DNA of 64,000 nucleotides from contig OZ038312.1 in NCBI GenBank assembly GCA_964035775.1, positions 31,745,855 to 31,809,854 on the forward strand, read 5' to 3'. The notes beneath the pieces were generated by a model. That model saw nothing but the letters and a program-made list of their open reading frames with translations, searched no databases and was not told where the DNA came from. Below are positions 41,501 to 55,800 of this stretch, piece by piece. The translations under genes and the position numbers were made by a program. This DNA is from Osedax frankpressi (Eukaryota; Annelida; Polychaeta; Sabellida; Siboglinidae). The stretch's first letter is position 1; every line of letters starts with the position of its first letter.

Positions 41501-44500
41501 TTTCACTATATTATTGTTAAGTTTTCACTATATTATTGTTAAGTTTTCACTATATTATTGTTAAGTTTTCACTATATTATTGTTAAGTTTTCACTATGTT
41601 ATTGTTAAGTCTTCACTATATTATTGTTAAGTCTTCACTATATTATTGTTAAGTTTTCACTATATTATTGTTAAGTTTTCACTATATTATTGTTAAGTTT
41701 TCACTATGTTATTGTTAAGTCTTCACTATATTATTGTTAAGTCTTCACTATATTATTGTTAAGTCTTCACTATATTATTGTTGTCTTCACTATATTATTA
41801 AGTCTTCACTATATTATTGTTAAGTTTTCACTATATTATTGTTAAGTTTTTACTATATTATTGTTAAGTCTTCACTATATTATTGTTAAGTTTTCACTAT
41901 ATTATTGTTAAGTTTTCACTATATTATTGTTAAGTTTTCACTATGTTATTGTTAAGTTTTCACTATATTATTGTTAAGTTTTCACTATATTATTGTTAAG
42001 TTTTCACTATATTATTGTTAAGTTTTCACTATATTATTGTTAAATTTTCATTCTATTATTGTTAAGTTTTCACTATATTATTGTTAAGTTTTCACTATAT
42101 TATTGTTAAGTTTTCACTATATTATTGTTTAGTTTTCACTATATTATTGTTGTCTTCACTATATTATTGTTAAGTTTTCACTATATTATTGTTAAGTCTT
42201 CACTATATTATTGTTAAATTTTCACTATATTATTGTTAAGTCTTCACTATATTATTGTTAAGTTTTCACTATATTATTGTTAAGTCTTCACTATATTATT
42301 GTTAAGTCTTCACTATATTATTGTTAATTCTTCACTATATTATTGTTAAGTCTTCACTATATTATTGTTAAGTTTTCACTATATTATTGTTGTCTTCACT
42401 ATATTATTGTTAAGTTTTCACTATATTATTGTTAAGTCTTCACTATATTATTGTTAAGTCTTCACTATATTATTGTTAAGTCTTCACTATATTATTGTTA
42501 AGTCTTCACTATATTATTGTTAAGTTTTCACTATATTATTGTTAAGTCTTCACTATATTATTGTTAAGTCTTCACTATATTATTGTTAAGTCTTCACTAT
42601 ATTATTGTTAAGTTTTCACTATATTATTGTTAAGTTTTCACTATATTATTGTTGTCTTCACTATATTATTGTTAAGTCTTCACTATATTATTGTTAAGTT
42701 TTCACTATAATATTGTTAAATTTTCACTATATTATTGTTAAGTCTTCACTATATTATTGTTAAGTTTTCACTATAATATTGTTAAGTTTTCACTATATTA
42801 TTGTTAAGTCTTCACTATATTATTGTTAAGTTTTCACTATATTATTGTTAAGTCTTCACTATATTATTGTTAAGTTTTCACTATATTATTGTTAAGTTTT
42901 CACTATATTATTGTTGTCTTAACTATATTATTGCTAAGTTTTCACTATATTATTGTTAAGTTTTCATTCTATTATTGTTAAGTTTTCACTATATTATTGT
43001 TAAGTTTTCACTATATTATTGTTAAGTTTTCACTATATTATTGTTAAGTTTTCACTATATTATTGTTAAGTTTTCACTATATTATTGTTAAGTTTTCACT
43101 ATATTATTGTTAAGTTTTCAATATATTATTGTTAAGTTATCATTATATTATTGTTAAGTTTTCACTATATTATTGTTAAGTCTTCACTATATTATTGTTA
43201 AGTTTTCACTATATTATTGTTAATTCTTCACTATATTATTGTTAAGTTTTCACTATATTATTGTTAAGTTATCATTATATTATTGTTAAGTTTTTACTAT
43301 ATTATTGTTAAGTCTTCACTATATTATTGTTAAGTTTTCACTTTATTATTGTTAAGTTTTCACTATATTATTGTTGTCTTCACTATATTATTGTTAAGTC
43401 TTCACTATATTATTGTTAAGTTTTCACTATATTATTGTTAAGTTTTCACTATATTATTGTTAAGTCTTCACTATATTATTGTTAGGTTTTCACTATATTA
43501 TTGTTAGGTTTTCACTATATTATTGTTGAGTTTTCACTATATTATTGTTAAGTTATCATTATATTATTGTTAAGTTTTCACTATATTATTGTTAAGTTTT
43601 CACTATATTATTGTTAAGTCTTCACTATATTATTGTTAGGTTTTCACTATATTATTGTTAGGTTTTCACTATATTATTGTTGAGTTTTCACTATATTATT
43701 GTTAAGTTATCATTATATTATTGTTAAGTTTTCACTATATTATTGTTAAGTCTTCCCTATATTATTGTTAAGTTTTCACTATATTATTGTTAAGTCTTCA
43801 CTATATTATTGTTAAGTCTTCACTATATTATTGTTAAGTCTTCACTATATTATTGTTAAGTTTTCACTATATTATTGTTAAGTTTTCACTATATTATTGT
43901 TAAGTCTTCACTATATTATTGTTAAGTCTTCACTATATTATTGTTGAGTTTTCACTATATTATTGTTAAGTTATCATTATATTATTGTTAAGTTTTCACT
44001 ATATTATTGTTAAGTCTTCACTATATTATTGTTAAGTTTTCACTATATTATTGTTAAGTTTTCACTATATTATTGTTAAGTTGTCACTATATTATTGTTA
44101 AGTCTTCACTATATTATTGTTAATTCTTCACATTATTGTTAAGTTTTCACTATATTATTGTTAAGTTTTCACTATATTATTGTTAAGTTTTCACTATATT
44201 ATTGTTAAGTCTTCACTATATTATTGTTAAGTTTTCACTATATTATTGTTAAGTTTTCATTCTATTATTGTTAAGTTTTCACTATATTATTGTTAAGTTT
44301 TCTCTATATTATTGTTAAGTCTTCACTATATTATTGTTAAGTCTTCACTATATTATTGTTAAGTTTTCACTATATTATTGTTAAGTTTTCACTATATTAT
44401 TGTTAAGTTTTCATTCTATTATTGTTAAGTTTTCACTATATTATTGTTAAGTTTTCACTATATTATTGTTAAGTTATCACTATATTATTGTTAAGTTTTC

Positions 44501-45490
44501 ACTATATTATTGTTAATTCTTCACTATATTATTGTTAAGTCTTCACTATATTATTGTTAAGTTTTCTCTATATTATTGTTAAGTCTTCACTATATTATTG
44601 TTAAGTCTTCACTATATTATTGTTAAGTTTTCACTATATTATTGTTAAGTTTTCATTCTATTATTGTTAAGTTTTCACTATATTATTGTTAAGTTTTCTC
44701 TATATTATTGTTAAGTCTTCACTATATTATTGTTAAGTCTTCACTATATTATTGTTAAGTTTTCACTATATTATTGTTAAGTTTTCACTATATTATTGTT
44801 AAGTTTTCATTCTATTATTGTTAAGTTTTCTCTATATTATTGTTAAGTTTTCACTATATTATTGTTAAGTCTTCACTATATTATTGTTAAGTCTTCACTA
44901 TATTATTGTTAATTCTTCACTATATTATTGTTAAGTCTTCACTATATTATTGTTAAGTTTTCTCTATATTATTGTTAAGTCTTCACTATATTATTGTTAA
45001 GTCTTCACTATATTATTGTTAAGTTTTCACTATATTATTGTTAAGTTTTCATTCTATTATTGTTAAGTTTTCACTATATTATTGTTAAGTTTTCACTATA
45101 TTATTGTTAAGTTATCACTATATTATTGTTAAGTTTTCACTATATTATTGTTAAGTTTTCACTATATTATTATTAAGTTTTCTCTATATTATTGTTAAGT
45201 CTTCACTATATTATTGTTAAGTCTTCACTATATTATTGTTGTCTTCACTATATTATTGTTAAGTCTTCACTATATTATTGTTGTCTTCACTATATTATTG
45301 TTAAGTTTTCACTATATTATTGTTAAGTTTTCATTCTATTATTGTTAAGTTTTCACTATATTATTGTTAAGTTTTCACTATATTATTGTTGTCTTCACTA
45401 TATTATTGTTAAGTCTTCACTATATTATTGTTAAGTCTTCACTATATTATTGTTAAGTCTTCACTATATTATTGTTGTCTTCACTATATT
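38505..45490 (+). repeat. Higher-order repeat array, period about 3.2-3.7 kb, left part
   Basis: A truncated unit (CTATATTATTAAGTC, with TTGT lost) marks successive copies at 38597, 41797 and 45491, spaced 3200 and 3694 bp. A fourth truncated unit is at 41054. After the three main junctions the order is the same: a TTTTTACTAT unit, a CTATGTT unit (38741, 41941, 45635), TTAAATTTTCATTC (about 38930, 42043, 45705), and TTGTTTAGTT (39018, 42130, 45780). Copies differ by loss or gain of whole 22- or 20-bp units. Part of the second copy, 42701-43373, matches 46331-47003 at offset 3630, including TTGCTAAG and a TTCAATATAT unit. Confidence 0.8.
43481..43960 (+). repeat. 154-bp duplication of the TTAGG, TTAGG, TTGAG, TTATCATT cluster
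   Basis: Two TTAGGTT units, one TTGAGTT unit and a TTATCATTAT unit occur in order at about 43485-43560 and again at 43639-43710, an offset of 154 or seven units. A third TTGAG plus TTATCATTAT pair follows at 43945. The same cluster order appears at 24281, 30725 and just after the gap at 32235. Confidence 0.75.
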
Positions 45491-46330
45491 ATTAAGTCTT
45501 CACTATATTATTGTTAAGTTTTCACTATATTATTGTTAAGTTTTTACTATATTATTGTTAAGTCTTCACTATATTATTGTTAAGTTTTCACTATATTATT
45601 GTTAAGTTTTCACTATATTATTGTTAAGTTTTCACTATGTTATTGTTAAGTTTTCACTATATTATTGTTAAGTTTTCACTATATTATTGTTAAATTTTCA
45701 TTCTATTATTGTTAAGTTTTCACTATATTATTGTTAAGTTTTCACTATATTATTGTTAAGTTTTCACTATATTATTGTTTAGTTTTCACTATATTATTGT
45801 TGTCTTCACTATATTATTGTTAAGTTTTCACTATATTATTGTTAAGTCTTCACTATATTATTGTTAAGTTTTCACTATATTATTGTTAAGTCTTCACTAT
45901 ATTATTGTTAAGTTTTCACTATATTATTGTTAAGTCTTCACTATATTATTGTTAAGTCTTCACTATATTATTGTTAATTCTTCACTATATTATTGTTAAG
46001 TCTTCACTATATTATTGTTAAGTTTTCACTATATTATTGTTAAGTCTTCACTATATTATTGTTAAGTCTTCACTATATTATTGTTAAGTCTTCACTATAT
46101 TATTGTTAAGTTTTCACTATATTATTGTTAAGTCTTCACTATATTATTGTTAAGTCTTCACTATATTATTGTTAAGTTTTCACTATATTATTGTTAAGTT
46201 TTCACTATATTATTGTTGTCTTCACTATATTATTGTTAAGTCTTCACTATATTATTGTTAAGTCTTCACTATATTATTGTTAAGTTTTCACTATATTATT
46301 GTTAAGTTTTCACTATATTATTGTTAAGTT

Positions 46331-49300
46331 TTCACTATAATATTGTTAAGTTTTCACTATATTATTGTTAAGTCTTCACTATATTATTGTTAAGTTTTCA
46401 CTATAATATTGTTAAGTTTTCACTATATTATTGTTAAGTCTTCACTATATTATTGTTAAGTTTTCACTATATTATTGTTAAGTCTTCACTATATTATTGT
46501 TAAGTTTTCACTATATTATTGTTAAGTTTTCACTATATTATTGTTGTCTTAACTATATTATTGCTAAGTTTTCACTATATTATTGTTAAGTTTTCATTCT
46601 ATTATTGTTAAGTTTTCACTATATTATTGTTAAGTTTTCACTATATTATTGTTAAGTTTTCACTATATTATTGTTAAGTTTTCACTATATTATTGTTAAG
46701 TTTTCACTATATTATTGTTAAGTTTTCACTATATTATTGTTAAGTTTTCAATATATTATTGTTAAGTTATCATTATATTATTGTTAAGTTTTCACTATAT
46801 TATTGTTAAGTCTTCACTATATTATTGTTAAGTTTTCACTATATTATTGTTAATTCTTCACTATATTATTGTTAAGTTTTCACTATATTATTGTTAAGTT
46901 ATCATTATATTATTGTTAAGTTTTTACTATATTATTGTTAAGTCTTCACTATATTATTGTTAAGTTTTCACTATATTATTGTTAAGTTTTCACTATATTA
47001 TTGTTAAGTTTTCACTATATTATTGTTAAGTTTTCACTATATTATTGTTAAATTTTCATTCTATTATTGTTAAGTTTCACTATATTATTGTTAAGTTTTC
47101 ACTATATTATTGTTAAGTTTTCACTATATTATTGTTTAGTTTTCACTATATTATTGTTGTCTTCACTATATTATTGTTAAGTTTTCACTATATTATTGTT
47201 AAGTCTTCACTATATTATTGTTAAGTTTTCACTATATTATTGTTAAGTCTTCACTATATTATTGTTAAGTTTTCACTATATTATTGTTAAGTCTTCACTA
47301 TATTATTGTTAAGTCTTCACTATATTATTGTTAATTCTTCACTATATTATTGTTAAGTCTTCACTATATTATTGTTAAGTTTTCACTATATTATTGTTAA
47401 GTCTTCACTATATTATTGTTAAGTTTTCACTATATTATTGTTAAGTTTTCATTCTATTATTGTTAAGTTTTCACTATATTATTGTTAATTCTTCACTATA
47501 TTATTGTTAAGTCTTCACTATATTATTGTTAAGTTTTCTCTATATTATTGTTAAGTCTTCACTATATTATTGTTAAGTCTTCACTATATTACTGTTAAGT
47601 TTTCACTATATTATTGTTAAGTTTTCATTCTATTATTGTTAAGTTTTCACTATATTATTGTTAAGTTTTCACTATATTATTGTTAAGTTATCACTATATT
47701 ATTGTTAAGTTTTCACTATATTATTGTTAAGTTTTCACTATATTATTGTTAAGTTTTCACTATATTATTGTTGTCTTCACTATATTATTGTTAAGTTTTC
47801 ACTATATTATTGTTAAGTTTTCACTATATTATTGTTAAGTTTTCACTATATTATTGTTAAGTTTTCACTATATTATTGTTAAGTCTTCACTATATTATTG
47901 TTAAGTCTTCACTATATTATTGTTAAGTCTTCACTATATTATTGTTAAGTTTTCACTATATTATTGTTAAGTTTTCACTATATTATTGTTAAGTCTTCAC
48001 TATATTATTGTTAAGTTTTCACTATATTATTGTTAAGTTTTCACTATATTATTGTTAAGTCTTCACTATATTATTGTTAAGTTTTCACTATATTATTGTT
48101 AATTCTTCACATTATTGTTAAGTTTTCACTATATTATTGTTAAGTTTTCACTATATTATTGTTAAGTTTTCACTATATTATTGTTAAGTTTTCACTATAT
48201 TATTGTTAAGTCTTCACTATATTATTGTTAAGTTTTCACTATATTATTGTTAAGTTTTCATTCTATTATTGTTAAGTTTTCACTATATTATTGTTAATTC
48301 TTCACTATATTATTGTTAAGTCTTCACTATATTATTGTTAAGTCTTCACTATATTATTGTTAAGTTTTCACTATATTATTGTTAATTCTTCACTATATTA
48401 TTGTTAAGTCTTCACTATATTATTGTTAAGTTTTCTCTATATTATTGTTAAGTCTTCACTATATTATTGTTAAGTCTTCACTATATTATTGTTAAGTTTT
48501 CACTATATTATTGTTAAGTTTTCATTCTATTATTGTTAAGTTTTCACTATATTATTGTTAAGTTTTCACTATATTATTGTTAAGTTATCACTATATTATT
48601 GTTAAGTTTTCACTATATTATTGTTAAGTTTTCACTATATTATTGTTAAGTTTTCTCTATATTATTGTTAAGTCTTCACTATATTATTGTTAAGTCTTCA
48701 CTATATTATTGTTGTCTTCACTATATTATTGTTAAGTCTTCACTATATTATTGTTAAGTTTTCACTATATTATTGTTAAGTTTTCACTATATTATTGTTA
48801 AGTTTTCACTATATTATTGTTAAGTCTTCACTATATTATTGTTGTCTTCACTATATTATTGTTAAGTTTTCACTATATTATTGTTAAGTTTTCATTCTAT
48901 TATTGTTAAGTTTTCACTATATTATTGTTAAGTTTTCACTATATTATTGTTAAGTTATCACTATATTATTGTTAAGTTTTCACTATATTATTGTTAAGTT
49001 TTCACTATATTATTGTTAAGTCTTCACTATATTATTGTTGTCTTCACTATATTATTGTTAAGTTTTCACTATATTATTGTTAAGTTTTCTCTATATTATT
49101 GTTAAGTCTTCACTATATTATTGTTAAGTCTTCACTATATTATTGTTAAGTCTTCACTATATTTTTGTTAAGTCTTCACTATATTATTGTTGTCTTCACT
49201 ATATTATTGTTAAGTCTTCACTATATTATTGTTAAGTTTTCACTATATTATTGTTAAGTTTTTACTATATTATTGTTAAGTCTTCACTATATTATTGTTA

Positions 49301-49650
49301 AGTTTTCACTATATTATTGTTAAGTTTTCACTATATTATTGTTAAGTTTTCACTATGTTATTGTTAAGTTTTCACTATATTATTGTTGTCTTCACTATAT
49401 TATTGTTGTCTTCACTATATTATTGTTAAGTCTTCACTATATTATTGTTAAGTTTTCACTATATTATTGTTAAGTCTTCACTATATTATTGTTAAGTTTT
49501 CACTATATTATTGTTGTCTTCACTATATTATTGTTAAGTCTTCATTATATTATTGTTAAGTTTTCACTATATTATTGTTAAGTCTTCACTATATTATTGT
49601 TAAGTCTTCACTATATTATTGTTAAGTTTTCACTATATTATTGTTAAGTT
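46331..49650 (+). repeat. Higher-order tandem duplication, copy 1 (3320 bp)
   Basis: It begins at a TTCACTATAATATT unit and ends just before the next one at 49651. Every marker inside recurs in copy 2: CTATAATATT, the 20-bp TTAAC unit, TTGCTAAG (46561 and 49881), TTCAATATAT, TTATCATT, TTAAATTTTCATTC, a 21-bp AAGTTTCAC unit, TTGTTTAGTT, ATTACTG, TTCTCTATAT, ATTTTTG (49161 and 52349), CTATGTT (49353 and 52541) and TTCATTATAT (49541 and 52729). The offset is 3320 for the first two thirds and 3188 after copy 1 gains six extra 22-bp equivalents between about 48400 and 48900. Confidence 0.88.
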
Positions 49651-52600
49651 TTCACTATAATATTGTTAAGTTTTCACTATATTATTGTTAAGTCTTCACT
49701 ATATTATTGTTAAGTTTTCACTATAATATTGTTAAGTTTTCACTATATTATTGTTAAGTCTTCACTATATTATTGTTAAGTTTTCACTATATTATTGTTA
49801 AGTCTTCACTATATTATTGTTAAGTTTTCACTATATTATTGTTAAGTTTTCACTATATTATTGTTGTCTTAACTATATTATTGCTAAGTTTTCACTATAT
49901 TATTGTTAAGTTTTCATTCTATTATTGTTAAGTTTTCACTATATTATTGTTAAGTTTTCACTATATTATTGTTAAGTTTTCACTATATTATTGTTAAGTT
50001 TTCACTATATTATTGTTAAGTTTTCACTATATTATTGTTAAGTTTTCACTATATTATTGTTAAGTTTTCAATATATTATTGTTAAGTTATCATTATATTA
50101 TTGTTAAGTTTTCACTATATTATTGTTAAGTCTTCACTATATTATTGTTAAGTTTTCACTATATTATTGTTAATTCTTCACTATATTATTGTTAAGTTTT
50201 CACTATATTATTGTTAAGTTATCATTATATTATTGTTAAGTTTTTACTATATTATTGTTAAGTCTTCACTATATTATTGTTAAGTTTTCACTATATTATT
50301 GTTAAGTTTTCACTATATTATTGTTAAGTTTTCACTATATTATTGTTAAGTTTTCACTATATTATTGTTAAATTTTCATTCTATTATTGTTAAGTTTCAC
50401 TATATTATTGTTAAGTTTTCACTATATTATTGTTAAGTTTTCACTATATTATTGTTTAGTTTTCACTATATTATTGTTGTCTTCACTATATTATTGTTAA
50501 GTTTTCACTATATTATTGTTAAGTCTTCACTATATTATTGTTAAGTTTTCACTATATTATTGTTAAGTCTTCACTATATTATTGTTAAGTTTTCACTATA
50601 TTATTGTTAAGTCTTCACTATATTATTGTTAAGTCTTCACTATATTATTGTTAATTCTTCACTATATTATTGTTAAGTCTTCACTATATTATTGTTAAGT
50701 TTTCACTATATTATTGTTAAGTCTTCACTATATTATTGTTAAGTTTTCACTATATTATTGTTAAGTTTTCATTCTATTATTGTTAAGTTTTCACTATATT
50801 ATTGTTAATTCTTCACTATATTATTGTTAAGTCTTCACTATATTATTGTTAAGTTTTCTCTATATTATTGTTAAGTCTTCACTATATTATTGTTAAGTCT
50901 TCACTATATTACTGTTAAGTTTTCACTATATTATTGTTAAGTTTTCATTCTATTATTGTTAAGTTTTCACTATATTATTGTTAAGTTTTCACTATATTAT
51001 TGTTAAGTTATCACTATATTATTGTTAAGTTTTCACTATATTATTGTTAAGTTTTCACTATATTATTGTTAAGTTTTCACTATATTATTGTTGTCTTCAC
51101 TATATTATTGTTAAGTTTTCACTATATTATTGTTAAGTTTTCACTATATTATTGTTAAGTTTTCACTATATTATTGTTAAGTTTTCACTATATTATTGTT
51201 AAGTCTTCACTATATTATTGTTAAGTCTTCACTATATTATTGTTAAGTCTTCACTATATTATTGTTAAGTTTTCACTATATTATTGTTAAGTTTTCACTA
51301 TATTATTGTTAAGTCTTCACTATATTATTGTTAAGTTTTCACTATATTATTGTTAAGTTTTCACTATATTATTGTTAAGTCTTCACTATATTATTGTTAA
51401 GTTTTCACTATATTATTGTTAATTCTTCACATTATTGTTAAGTTTTCACTATATTATTGTTAAGTTTTCACTATATTATTGTTAAGTTTTCACTATATTA
51501 TTGTTAAGTTTTCACTATATTATTGTTAAGTCTTCACTATATTATTGTTAAGTTTTCACTATATTATTGTTAAGTTTTCATTCTATTATTGTTAAGTTTT
51601 CACTATATTATTGTTAATTCTTCACTATATTATTGTTAAGTCTTCACTATATTATTGTTAAGTCTTCACTATATTATTGTTAAGTTTTCACTATATTATT
51701 GTTAATTCTTCACTATATTATTGTTAAGTCTTCACTATATTATTGTTAAGTTTTCACTATATTATTGTTAAGTTTTCACTATATTATTGTTAAGTTTTCA
51801 TTCTATTATTGTTAAGTTTTCACTATATTATTGTTAAGTTTTCACTATATTATTGTTAAGTTATCACTATATTATTGTTAAGTTTTCACTATATTATTGT
51901 TAAGTTTTCACTATATTATTGTTAAGTTTTCTCTATATTATTGTTAAGTCTTCACTATATTATTGTTAAGTCTTCACTATATTATTGTTGTCTTCACTAT
52001 ATTATTGTTAAGTCTTCACTATATTATTGTTGTCTTCACTATATTATTGTTAAGTTTTCACTATATTATTGTTAAGTTTTCATTCTATTATTGTTAAGTT
52101 TTCACTATATTATTGTTAAGTTTTCACTATATTATTGTTAAGTTATCACTATATTATTGTTAAGTTTTCACTATATTATTGTTAAGTTTTCACTATATTA
52201 TTGTTAAGTCTTCACTATATTATTGTTGTCTTCACTATATTATTGTTAAGTTTTCACTATATTATTGTTAAGTTTTCTCTATATTATTGTTAAGTCTTCA
52301 CTATATTATTGTTAAGTCTTCACTATATTATTGTTAAGTCTTCACTATATTTTTGTTAAGTCTTCACTATATTATTGTTGTCTTCACTATATTATTGTTA
52401 AGTCTTCACTATATTATTGTTAAGTTTTCACTATATTATTGTTAAGTTTTTACTATATTATTGTTAAGTCTTCACTATATTATTGTTAAGTTTTCACTAT
52501 ATTATTGTTAAGTTTTCACTATATTATTGTTAAGTTTTCACTATGTTATTGTTAAGTTTTCACTATATTATTGTTGTCTTCACTATATTATTGTTGTCTT

Positions 52601-52838
52601 CACTATATTATTGTTAAGTCTTCACTATATTATTGTTAAGTTTTCACTATATTATTGTTAAGTCTTCACTATATTATTGTTAAGTTTTCACTATATTATT
52701 GTTGTCTTCACTATATTATTGTTAAGTCTTCATTATATTATTGTTAAGTTTTCACTATATTATTGTTAAGTCTTCACTATATTATTGTTAAGTCTTCACT
52801 ATATTATTGTTAAGTTTTCACTATATTATTGTTAAGTT
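49651..52838 (+). repeat. Higher-order tandem duplication, copy 2 (3188 bp)
   Basis: This is the direct tandem partner of 46331-49650. It is shorter by 132 bp, removed in two steps of 44 and 88 bp. The match ends near 52838, where copy 1 runs into the start of copy 2 (CTATAATA) but copy 2 runs into ordinary units. After 52838 the sequence resembles the TTAAATTTTCATTC to TTGTTTAGTT stretch of the older copies (52880-52970), so a further, more diverged copy may follow. Confidence 0.88.
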
Positions 52839-55800
52839 TTCACTATATTATTGTTAAGTTTTCACTATATTATTGTTAAATTTTCATTCTATTATTGTTA
52901 AGTTTTCACTATATTATTGTTAAGTTTTCACTATATTATTGTTAAGTTTTCACTATATTATTGTTTAGTTTTCACTATATTATTGTTGTCTTCACTATAT
53001 TATTGTTAAGTTTTCACTATATTATTGTTAAGTCTTCACTATATTATTGTTAAGTTTTCACTATATTATTGTTAAGTTTTCACTATGTTATTGTTAAGTT
53101 TTCACTATATTATTGTTGTCTTCACTATATTATTGTTGTCTTCACTATATTATTGTTAAGTCTTCACTATATTATTGTTAAGTTTTCATTCTATTATTGT
53201 TAAGTATTCACTATATTATTGTTAAGTCTTCACTATATTATTGTTAAGTCTTCACTATATTATTGTTAAGTCTTCACTATATTATTGTTAATTCTTCACT
53301 ATATTATTGTTAAGTCTTCACTATATTATTGTTAAGTTATCATTATATTATTGTTAAGTTTTCACTATATTATTGTTAAGTCTTCACTATATTATTGTTA
53401 AGTCTTCACTATATTATTGTTAAGTCTTCACTATATTATTGTTAATTCTTCACTATATTATTGTTAAGTCTTCACTATATTATTGTTAAGTTTTCAGTAT
53501 ATTATTGTTAAGTCTTCACTATATTATTGTTAAGTCTTCACTATATTATTGTTAAGTCTTCACTATATTATTGTTAAGTTTTCACTATATTATTGTTAAG
53601 TCTTCACTATATTATTGTTAAGTCTTCACTATATTATTGTTAAGTCTTCACTATATTATTGTTAAGTTTTCACTATATTATTGTTAAGTTTTCACTATAT
53701 TATTGTTAAGTTTTCACTATATTATTGTTAAGTCTTCACTATATTATTGTTAAGTTTTCACTATATTATTGTTAAGTTATCACTATATTATTGTTAAGTC
53801 TTCACTATATTATTGTTAAGTTTTCACTATAATATTGTTAAGTTTTCACTATATTATTGTTAAGTCTTCACTATATTATTGTTAAGTTTTCACTATATTA
53901 TTGTTAAGTTTTCACTATATTATTGTTAAGTCTTCACTATATTATTGTTAAGTTTTCACTATATTATTGTTAAGTTTTCACTATATTATTGTTAAGTTTT
54001 CACTATATTATTGTTAAGTTTTCACTATATTATTGTTAAGTTTTCACTATAATATTGTTAAGTTTTCACTATATTATTGTTAAGTTTTCACTATATTATT
54101 GTTAAGTCTTCACTATATTATTGTTAAGTTTTCACTATATTATTGTTAAGTTTTCACTATATTATTGTTAGGTTTTCACTATATTATTGTTAAGTTTTCA
54201 CTATATTATTGTTGAGTTTTCAATATATTATTGTTAAGTTATCATTATATTATTGTTAAGTTTTCACTATATTATTGTTAAGTCTTCACTATATTATTGT
54301 TAAGTTTTCACTATATTATTGTTAATTCTTCACTATATTATTGTTAAGTTTTCACTATATTATTGTTAAGTTATCATTATATTATTGTTAAGTTTTTACT
54401 ATATTATTGTTAAGTCTTCACTATATTATTGTTAAGTTTTCACTATATTATTGTTAAGTTTTCACTATATTATTGTTAAGTTTTCACTATATTATTGTTA
54501 AGTTTTCACTATATTATTGTTAAATTTTCATTCTATTATTGTTAAGTTTCACTATATTATTGTTAAGTTTTCACTATATTATTGTTAAGTTTTCACTATA
54601 TTATTGTTTAGTTTTCACTATATTATTGTTGTCTTCACTATATTATTGTTAAGTTTTCACTATATTATTGTTAAGTCTTCACTATATTATTGTTAAGTCT
54701 TCACTATATTATTGTTAATTCTTCACTATATTATTGTTAAGTCTTCACTATATTATTGTTAAGTTTTCACTATATTATTGTTAAGTCTTCACTATATTAT
54801 TGTTAAGTTTTCACTATATTATTGTTAAGTTTTCATTCTATTATTGTTAAGTTTTCACTATATTATTGTTAATTCTTCACTATATTATTGTTAAGTCTTC
54901 ACTATATTATTGTTAAGATTTCTCTATATTATTGTTAAGTCTTCACTATATTATTGTTAAGTCTTCACTATATTATTGTTAAGTTTTCACTATATTATTG
55001 TTAAGTTTTCATTCTATTATTGTTAAGTTTTCACTATATTATTGTTAACTTTTCACTATATTATTGTTAAGTTATCACTATATTATTGTTAAGTTTTCAC
55101 TATATTATTGTTAAGTTTTCACTATATTATTGTTAAGTTTTCACTATATTATTGTTAAGTTTTCACTATATTATTGTTAAGTTTTCACTATATTATTGTT
55201 TAGTTTTCACTATATTATTGTTGTCTTCACTATATTATTGTTAAGTTTTCACTATATTATTGTTAAGTCTTCACTATATTATTGTTAAGTTTTCACTATA
55301 TTATTGTTAAGTCTTCACTATATTATTGTTAAGTTTTCACTATATTATTGTTAAGTCTTCACTATATTATTGTTGTCTTCACTATATTATTGTTAAGTTT
55401 TCACTATATTATTGTTGTCTTCACTATATTATTGTTAAGTTTTCACTATATTATTGTTAAGTTTTCACTATATTATTGTTAAGTTTTCACTATATTATTG
55501 TTAAGTCTTCACTATATTATTGTTAAGTCATCACTATATTATTGTTAAGTCTTCACTATATTATTGTTAAGTCTTCACTATATTATTGTTAAGTCTTCAC
55601 TATATTATTGTTAAGTTTTCACTATATTATTGTTAAGTCTTCACTATATTATTGTTGTCTTCACTATATTATTGTTAAGTTTTCACTATATTATTGTTGT
55701 CTTCACTATATTATTGTTAAGTTTTCACTATATTATTGTTAAGTCTTCACTATATTATTGTTAAGTCATCACTATATTATTGTTAAGTCTTCACTATATT

